From the NCBI GenBank assembly GCA_052161605.1, contig CP197409.1: 64,000 nucleotides of DNA; one strand, 5' to 3'. Position 1 is the stretch's first letter; each line of letters starts with the position of its first letter. Positions 8,893 to 17,300 of this stretch are shown piece by piece. This stretch comes from JBKCUI01 sp052161605. GTDB lineage: Bacteria; Planctomycetota; Planctomycetia; Pirellulales; Pirellulaceae. The position numbers were made by a program, and so were the translations under genes. The notes beneath the pieces were generated by a model. It had not been told where the DNA came from. It saw only the letters and a list, made by a program, of their open reading frames with translations, and did not search any database.

Positions 8893-9878
8893 GTGACCGG
8901 AGCGGCATGAAGTGCAGAGTATGGACCAACACCGACTTTCAAGGCGAAACGCTCAGCCAGTTGCATTCAGGACTCGCGGAAGCGGAATTGGTTTTCGCGA
9001 CGCAGACGGTTTCGGGAAATTTGGTTAGTTCACCACCAGATCCGAGCTTAGAGGACGCAGTCATTGCATTCGGTCAACCGGATGTCGGGCAGCTGTTTCA
9101 TCTCCCGAAGCTTCGCTGGGTGCATCTAACGTCAGCTGGATACACTAACTACGACCGAGACGACTTGCGAGACTCTTTTAAGTCGCGGGGCGTTGTTCTC
9201 ACCAATAGCTCTAGCGTCTACGCTGAGCCTTGTGCGCAGCATGCTCTAGCTATGATACTTGCGTTTGCTCGTCAACTGCCAATGGCTTGGGCAGAGCAAA
9301 CTACGGATCGAGCCTGGTCGGACTCCGTTATACGTCGCAAGTCGACTTTACTTAACGACCAGAATGTTATGATTTACGGTTTCGGGGCGATCGCTCGTCG
9401 GCTCACCGCATTGTTAAAGCCGTTGGGATTGAACGTCGTTGGAGTGCGGCGACGCCTCACGGGCAAGGAACCGGTACCCATGGTTTCGCTGGATGAGCAC
9501 AAAGCATGGTTGTCACAAGCGGACCATGTGGTCAACATTTTGCCCGCGAATGGTGCCACTAAGGATTTCTTTGATCGAGAGGTCCTGAGCCTGCTGAAAC
9601 CAACGGCCTATTTCTACAACATTGGTCGCGGAGTTACGGTCGATCAGGATTTCTTGGGTGAATTGTTAACAGCTGGTAAGTTGGCAGGTGCCTATTTGGA
9701 CGTAACAAATCCCGAACCGTTACCAACAGATCATCCACTTTGGAAAGCACCGAGTTGTTTTATAACGCCACACACCGCAGGAGGGTTTTCAGATGAGATG
9801 CCGCGGTTGGTGCAGCATTTCTTAGCTAACTTCGACCGCTTCCAACTGGGCCAAGACCTCGCGGACAGAGTGTTCTAG
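8889..9878 (+). CDS. D-2-hydroxyacid dehydrogenase family protein
   Basis: 329 residues of the D-isomer-specific 2-hydroxyacid dehydrogenase family, NAD(P)-dependent oxidoreductases acting on 2-hydroxy/2-keto acids. The Rossmann motif is YGFGAIARRL. The catalytic triad positions are all present: Arg in NIGRGVTVD, Glu in DVTNPEPLPTDHPL and His in TPHTAGG. The Arg that follows the nucleotide-binding strand (VGVRRR) hints at NADPH use. The start ATG overlaps the stop of the preceding lipoprotein gene (ATGA), so the two are translationally coupled. The substrate cannot be read from the sequence. Confidence 0.87.
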   Translation: MSDRSGMKCRVWTNTDFQGETLSQLHSGLAEAELVFATQTVSGNLVSSPPDPSLEDAVIAFGQPDVGQLFHLPKLRWVHLTSAGYTNYDRDDLRDSFKSRGVVLTNSSSVYAEPCAQHALAMILAFARQLPMAWAEQTTDRAWSDSVIRRKSTLLNDQNVMIYGFGAIARRLTALLKPLGLNVVGVRRRLTGKEPVPMVSLDEHKAWLSQADHVVNILPANGATKDFFDREVLSLLKPTAYFYNIGRGVTVDQDFLGELLTAGKLAGAYLDVTNPEPLPTDHPLWKAPSCFITPHTAGGFSDEMPRLVQHFLANFDRFQLGQDLADRVF

Positions 9879-9977
9879 GTCCGGCATCATATTATCTCGT
9901 TGCATAATGCAGCACCCGTTCGGTATCAGGGCTGTGGTCGGGTAATTAGAGTGCACAAGTTTAACATCGCAAGTCAA

Positions 9978-11222
9978 TTATTGCAGCGCTAGTGCCTGTT
10001 GAACAGCATAACTCGAGTTCACGCCGCTTTCGAGTAGCGGGACGCCGTCGCTGGCATAGGACCCACAAAACCAAATTCTTCGTTGCTTCTCCTGATGCAG
10101 TTCGGCCAATTCCGCGAGACCTTCGAGAGACTGTGGGTTGACGATTGGGCGTTGCAGAACACGCTCGCAGAACATCTTGTCCGGATCGACCTCCACAAAT
10201 GGCATAATCGTTTGAAAGATAGGTGTTTCGATTTTCCATTCTGGACAAAAACGATTCATCCATATGGTACACATGGCCGTGTTCCTGGAGGCGTTGGTAA
10301 TAATGTTGAAAGTTCCCCATTCTTTCCGAGTAGGGGGCATCAACGACTCATCTCGGTGCAAAACAACTTTCACAGGTTCGTAAGTGAACGACTCGAGCAT
10401 TTGACGTTCGCGGTCAGCTAGGTCATCAAGAATTTTTAGGGCCGTATTGGCTTGAGTCGCCATTACCAAGTGATCCACCGCGAGAACTTCACGTGAGCTT
10501 AAGTTCAATTGAACTTGATGATCAACGATTTTCACCGACTCCAAGCTGGTGTTACATCGGATATCGGCGAGCGGTGCAGTAAGACGCATCGCAATATCTT
10601 TCGCCCCGTTTCGTGCACGCAGCAAACGAACTCCAGATGTCAATGAAATCATGGCTCTCAAGACCGTTGCCGCAGGATAACGCCACAGGCTCTCGTAGGA
10701 GCAGGTGCACACGGTTGAAGCTAGCGCGGGAAAGAGAAATAGTTCGCAAAAAGGCGCTGAATATTGATGGGAATTGAGATAAGTTTGAAAATCGACGGGA
10801 TCGCGTTCGCAGGTTGTCAAGTCTTGGTGGGCGGATGCCTTCATCCGCTTAATATCGTGCCGGATCTGCCGACATTCCGATTGCCAAAGTCGACCAGCAG
10901 CCCATTGAGAAAAGTACGAGTCATCGAGCCGAAATACGGGATCCCTCTTCCATTCTCCAAATGTTTGGGCAGGATCAATCTGTTCCGTTTCAACTCCTAG
11001 TTCAGAATACAGTCGACACAAATTTGGCCACAGAGCCGCGTTAAACATACGCGAGGGTATGTCAGCCGACAGGTTCACCCCGTCGATCAAGAGTGGCATT
11101 CCGTGTGCCGAAAGCCCAAGATCAGGAAGCCGTTCGATCAGCACCACGTGGTGTCCTGCACGGTTCAACAACCAAGCGGCTGTCAGACCCGCAATTCCAC
11201 TTCCCACAACGGCAATTCTCAT
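9978..11222 (-). CDS. FAD-dependent amine-oxidase-like oxidoreductase
   Basis: 414 residues beginning with a dinucleotide-binding motif (VVGSGIAGLTAAWLL) and an acidic strand end (IERL), then VNLSADIPSRMFN. It resembles the NAD/FAD-binding protein family COG2907, a flavin amine oxidase/desaturase-like group, with a second FAD contact near the C-terminus (RRIWFCGSYASDGVPLLESG). It is convergent with the preceding dehydrogenase across about 100 bases without a clear terminator. Its upstream region (11223-11396) separates it from the minus-strand cyclic glucan synthase. Substrate unknown; in other bacteria relatives sit with fatty-acid or carotenoid genes. Confidence 0.8.
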   Translation of the reverse strand: MRIAVVGSGIAGLTAAWLLNRAGHHVVLIERLPDLGLSAHGMPLLIDGVNLSADIPSRMFNAALWPNLCRLYSELGVETEQIDPAQTFGEWKRDPVFRLDDSYFSQWAAGRLWQSECRQIRHDIKRMKASAHQDLTTCERDPVDFQTYLNSHQYSAPFCELFLFPALASTVCTCSYESLWRYPAATVLRAMISLTSGVRLLRARNGAKDIAMRLTAPLADIRCNTSLESVKIVDHQVQLNLSSREVLAVDHLVMATQANTALKILDDLADRERQMLESFTYEPVKVVLHRDESLMPPTRKEWGTFNIITNASRNTAMCTIWMNRFCPEWKIETPIFQTIMPFVEVDPDKMFCERVLQRPIVNPQSLEGLAELAELHQEKQRRIWFCGSYASDGVPLLESGVNSSYAVQQALALQ

Positions 11223-11396
11223 CAGCAGCCTTTAAGTTAGCGAGTTATGATATCTCGAAAACCCGCCTGAAATCCGGCTCAAGTCAAATCTGGACATCGA
11301 TTACTTGGCACATTGTATCATGCTGCACAGACCCTTCTTAGGGGGCTTTGACCAATTGCCCTATTCGGTCGCGTTTAGGACATTCGACCCTCATGA

Positions 11397-14300
11397 TCAG
11401 GCCGCATCGCCTGCCTCACGTGTAAGCTCGACCTCGACCTGATGATCTTGTCCATCATCCGTCAGTCGTAGCACATCTCCCTGTTGCTCAATTCCATCAA
11501 CCGTAATTCGCTTCACGATTCCGCCCGGTTCCGGTTGCAGCACGGTGATGTGATATCGAGTTTCCCGATAACGATAATGGATTTTCAACGATTTCCAGTC
11601 GGCCGGCAGACAAGGGGTGAATCGCAACCGATCGACCTCCAAGTGCAGCCCCAACAGGGATTCGATCAACAAGCGATACATCCAACTGGCTGAGCCAGTG
11701 TACCAGGTCCATCCTCCTCGGCCCGTGTGGGGAGGAACCGCGTAGACATCCGCCGCGACGACGTACGGTTCGACTTTGTAGGTTTGCACCTGCGCTGGGG
11801 TGGTGCCATGATGGATGGGATTGATCATCGAGAACAATTCCCATGCGCGATGGGTATCTCCCAGTTTTGCGAATGCCATGACGGTCCAGATGGCGGCATG
11901 GGTGTATTGCCCACCATTCTCGCGAACGCCGGGGACGTAGCCGCGGATATAACCGGGATCTTGGTCGGACTTATCAAACGGAGGATCGAAAAGCTGAATG
12001 AGTGAGCTGTCGCGGCGAACGAGCCGCTGGTCCACGGCCTCCATGGCTTGGCGTGCACGCTCCGGATCGCCGGCCCCCGACAAAACGGACCAACTCTGCG
12101 CTATGGAATCGATCTGGCACTCCGAGTTGCTGGCCGACCCGAGCGGTTGACCGTTGTCGAAATAAGCCCGCCGATACCACTGGCCGTCCCACGCGTGCTG
12201 TTCGATGTTAGCACGGAGTTGGGCCGCTTCCGATTCGCAGCGAGTCGCGAAGAGATCATCTCCCCGTCCGTGTGCTAGGGCCGCAAACTGTTGCAAATTT
12301 TCATGCAGGAAGAAGGCTAACCAGACGCTTTCTCCCTGACCATGTTGGCCGACGAGATTCATGCCGTCGTTCCAATCCCCACAGCCGATCAGCGGCAGAC
12401 CATGCACGCCGAAAGACAATCCGTTGGTGATGGCCCGGACCCCATGTTCGTAGAGTGTCCCGGATTCCGATGAGGTTGTCGGCAAATCGTAGTAAGCCTC
12501 TTCACCGGATTGAAGCGGTCGCCCCTCGAGGAACGGAATTCGTTCTTCGAGCACCCCCGTGTCACCGGTCGCTTTGACGTAAAGGCAGGTGACCAGCGGA
12601 AGCCAGAGGAAGTCATCCGAAAAGTGGGTTCGGACACCCCGTCCGAGCGGCGGATGCCACCAGTGCTGGACGTCTCCCTCAACAAATTGACGGGCGGCGG
12701 CTCTTAGCAGATGCTCCCGGATCCGTTGCGGTTGGGTATGTACCAGAGCCGCCACGTCCTGCAATTGATCTCGAAAACCATAAGCGCCACCGGACTGGTA
12801 GTAGCCGCTGCGAGCCCAGTATCGGCAGGAGAGCGTTTGATACAACAGCCAACCGTTACCCAGGACATTAACGGCCGGATCGGGGGTTTCTATCTGCACG
12901 GCTCCGAGCGTTTGGTTCCACGTACTCCATACCTCCTCCAACGCGCGGCGTGCAGGCTCAGCACCTCGATAGCGATTTACAAGTCGTTGCACCTCCTCAA
13001 TGTCATGTCCCGCGCCCAACATGAAAACGACTTCGTGCTGGCGACCATCAGGTAGATCGAACGGAGTTTGAATCGCTCCACAAGGATCCAATCCCGCTCC
13101 CACCTTGCCTGACAATCGCTTGCGTCGCATGGCGGCCGGTTGCCCCAAGTCGCCGTTGCGTCCCAAAAACTCCGTCCTGTCTCCGGTGAGCGTCCGCGCC
13201 GGATCAGCCATGTCGAGAAAGCCAATGCGACCAGGGAACTCGATGCTATAGGGGTTTTGAGCCAGCAACGCACCGCACTGCGGATCGACTTCTGTCACCA
13301 CGTGCATCATCCCCTTGGAACGCATTTCCCCCAACGCCCACTCGCAGTAAGCGGTAGCAGAAAGCCTTCGCAGTCGTCCCGAGCGATTTCGAACTTTGAG
13401 GACAGCAAACTTGATCGGTGCATCGACGGCAACATAGATCCACAACTCGCTCTCTATGCCATGTTGCGTTGTTTCGAATACACTGTAGCCAAACCCATGG
13501 CGGGTAACATACGGTTGATCGCCCCGGACCGGCAGCGGAGTTGGTGACCAAAATTCTCCGCTTTCTTCATCGCGCAGATAGAACGCTTCCCCGCTGAGAT
13601 CACCGACAGGATCGTTGTACCACGGGGTCAGGCGAAATTCATGCGCGTTCTCGCTCCAACTATAGGCACTCCCACTTTCTGAGATCACCGTTCCAAAGCT
13701 CGAATTGGCGATCACGTTGACCCAAGGAGCCGGAGTCACTTGCTCAGTTCCGGTGCGGATCACGTACTCCCGTCCGTCGGCTGTGAAGCCACCGGTACCA
13801 TTATCAAAGACGAGATCACTGCGTGGAGGTGCTGAGGGTGAGTGAGGGGCGATGCGGTGAGGGCGAGGCACAAGTTCTGGTATTTTCAAATCGCTCGAGT
13901 AGCGGCGTTCCAACTGCTTGGCGAGACTGCCAGCTCTGTCATCGATGATAACTCGAGCAACGGTTTGCAGAAGAACGCGGTCCTCTTCTGACATTTGTTC
14001 CGAGCGACGGACGAAGATGCCGCCGGGATGATCCATTGTCCGAGCTTCACTGCCAGCCGAAGCTAGACCGACAATCAGTTCCTGCAGTTCTTGCCGATAA
14101 CCTTCGGGGCCTTCATTCCAGATAACCAAATCGACCTCGAGCCCTTTTATCCGCCACCAAGCGTGCGCCTGGACCAATTGCCGGACCAGATGAATATTCT
14201 CGACGTTGCCGATACGCAGCAGGACGATCGGCGAGTCGCCAGAGATACCGTGTCCCCACAAACCTGACTGACCACGACGGTTCCGCTTGAGGATCGCAGC

Positions 14301-17300
14301 CTCCGAACGTAGCCCGTGACTGGCATACACAACGAAACTAGCTAGCCGTCCAAAGAGCTGCGCATCTGCCTCGCTCGCATTCAACTGACGCAGTACCACT
14401 TGACCATGCGTCCAAGCCATGTCAAAGACTCGGTCCGCTAAGTGCCGATCGCGGTACTTGTTGATCAACTCCACGGCAGTATCGCGTGTGTTCGCCATGC
14501 CAGTGACGAAATCCACGCTTACCGTTTCATCCGGCAACAGTGTCAGCTCTATACGAATGGCCACGATCGGATCGAGCACAGAGCCGGCGCTATTCGATAA
14601 CTTCCCTGAACTGTGCATAGCTACCGGTGCAGATGGATTGCTGCACCGACCGATAAACTTCAAGCGGTCGGTCTCGTAAGACGTTTCCCCGGTCTTAGCA
14701 TTCACGACGGCAACCAAGTGCAACATCCAGGGTGGCTGCTCCTGGGATGACCGTGGCCGCCTAGTGCACAAGATGGCCTGGTGGGAATCGAGAATCTCCG
14801 TTTGCACGAATAGATTCGAAAAAGCTGGATGGGTGGCATCCGCAGCGGGCGTGGCCAGCACGACTTCTCCATAGCTAGTTAATTCGATCGTGCGCGCGAC
14901 GCTGGAGTGATTCGTGATCGCACTACGACGTATCTCGATGTCGTCCTCCGGGGAAACTGCGATCTCGGTATGAATCGCGATGTCATGATCGCGTCGTCGG
15001 TACTCGGCGCGGGCTTGGGAAAAAACAGCCTCGTACGTTTTCGTCCCTCGTCGTGTCGGTTGATACGTGGTCGACCAAATTGTATTGCTCTCGACATCGC
15101 GTACGTAACAGAACATCCCCAGGTTGTCTCGCGTGGTATCCTCACGCCAACGCGTCACCGCCAGCCCTTGCCAGGAACTGTAACCGCCTCCGGCATTTGT
15201 CACCATGACGTGATAGCGGCCGTTGGAGAGCAAATGCACTTCCGGGGTTGGCGTATGGGGTGTCTTGAAAACCCTAAGTAATGCCTCGGGTTCATCGGTG
15301 AATTGCCCCTCCCCAGTTACTTCCGCCGAATGCGGATAAAACGGTGCCGCCTTGGGAACCCGTTCTTGCAATAACAGCTCGGTGGCCCGAAACTGCGGAT
15401 CCGAACGAAAACGCTGCTGCATGGGTCGGTTCAAAAGCAGATGCGCAAGCGATAGAAAGCTCATGCCTTGATGATGGGCCATGTACGATCGAACTACCGC
15501 ATGAGTTTGACCGCGCGGCACTCGGGAACGCGTATAGTCGATGGCTTCATAGAAACCATAACGCCCGAAATACCCATCTCGCGCCATCCGCTGCAAGTTC
15601 TCACAGGCATGTTGCGGAGCCACCATAAGAGCCATTACGGATGCATATGGGGCTATTACCAAGTCATCCACCAAACCCCGCTTGAAACCGAGTCCCGGAA
15701 CGCCAAAGGCACGATACTGATAGATCAACTGGGCATCGGTCATGTTGTACCCCGATTCCGAGATCCCCCACGGTACACCGCGTTGTCTTCCATACTCTCT
15801 GTGTCGATCGATCACCGCAGCATAGGTTTGATCGAGCAAGGTGTCCTTGTAAGTCGGCATCACCAGTAATGGCATCAAGTATTCAAACATCGACCCACTC
15901 CACGAGAGTAATGCCGGCTGGCCATTCGCCGTTGTCAGCAATCGTCCGAGTGCGAACCAGTGCTCCTGTTCCAATTGCCCCTGAGCAATCGCTACGAAGC
16001 TACCTAAGCGAGCTTCCGAGGCCAGCAGATCGTAAAAACTGGCATCGCGACGACGTTCGCTGACGTTGTATCCAATTGTCAGTAAACGACGGGATCGGTC
16101 GTACAGGAAGTCGTATTCCATGGTTGCGAATTCACCGCATTGCATCACCAGAGACTCCACCTCCCGTATCCGCTGCTTGGCTACGTCCGCTCCCGAGCAT
16201 ACCGTTTCTCGTAAAGCCTTGAACCAAGCTTGAATTTTCGCAGCATCGCTTCCCTTTTCGCTACAGCATTCTTGAGTGAGTGTGTCGATCATCATCAAAT
16301 AGCGTTCCGCATTGGCCACATCCTGTAGCGATCGAGACATGTCCATTTCAGCCAGCAGCGCTTGCAATTTCACCAACTGCTGGTCGTTAAGCAATAGTCC
16401 ATTCTTCTGCCAATCCAACCGTGATGGATCTGCAAGCCAGGGTGCGAGCGATAGCAGGTCGCTTAAATGATCGGTACATTGTTCCTTCAAATCTCGAAAC
16501 CACGTGGTGAGTTCCGGTTCATCGCGCTGAAACGGACCGATGGAAAGCTCCGCGAATCGTGTGCAAAGTGACTGCAATAGATCTCGCGTAGCCTTAAGAC
16601 TGAGGAAGTCGCCGTTTAGGCGACTGGCTTGGGGTAGCTGTTCCCAAAGCTTCTGCCAGATAGATGGATCGATCGCGCTGGTGCGTTTTGCTTGTTGTGG
16701 ATGTTCTAAGGAGTCCTCCACGATCTGCCGCATTATGCTCAAAGAAGTCCAGAGTTCGGCTCCGATCACCGGTCGCGCCGGGAGCTCCCTCAATCCTGCT
16801 CGAAGTGTCAGCAGGTAACCCGCGAGATTTCCGCTATCAACGGACGAGACGTATCGCGGCAGCAGTGGTTGCAACGTTCGGGTGTCGTACCAATTCAGAA
16901 AATGACCGTGAAATCGTTCCAATTGCCCCATTGTGGTCAACGCATCTCGAGTCCGTTCAACGAGCCGACCCATAGAAATGTAGCCGAAATCTGCAGCAAC
17001 TAGATTGGCAAGCAGCGAGACGCCTATATTCGTGGGGGACGTTCGATGCGCAATCGCGGCGACGGGCTCTTCCTGGAAATTGTCCGGCGGCAACCAATTA
17101 TCCTCCGCCCCAACAAATTGGGTAAAAAATCGCCAAGTCTTTCTAGACAGTTGATGCAGAAACAAATCTTGCTGCGGCGATAGCTTGGCCTCTTTAATTC
17201 GCGGCGGCCAACTGATTCGCCATGCGATGAGCGGCGCTAACAGCCATAGCACCAGCAGGCCGGCAGCCGACAATAGGGCCTCTGGACGAGCCAGCCACAG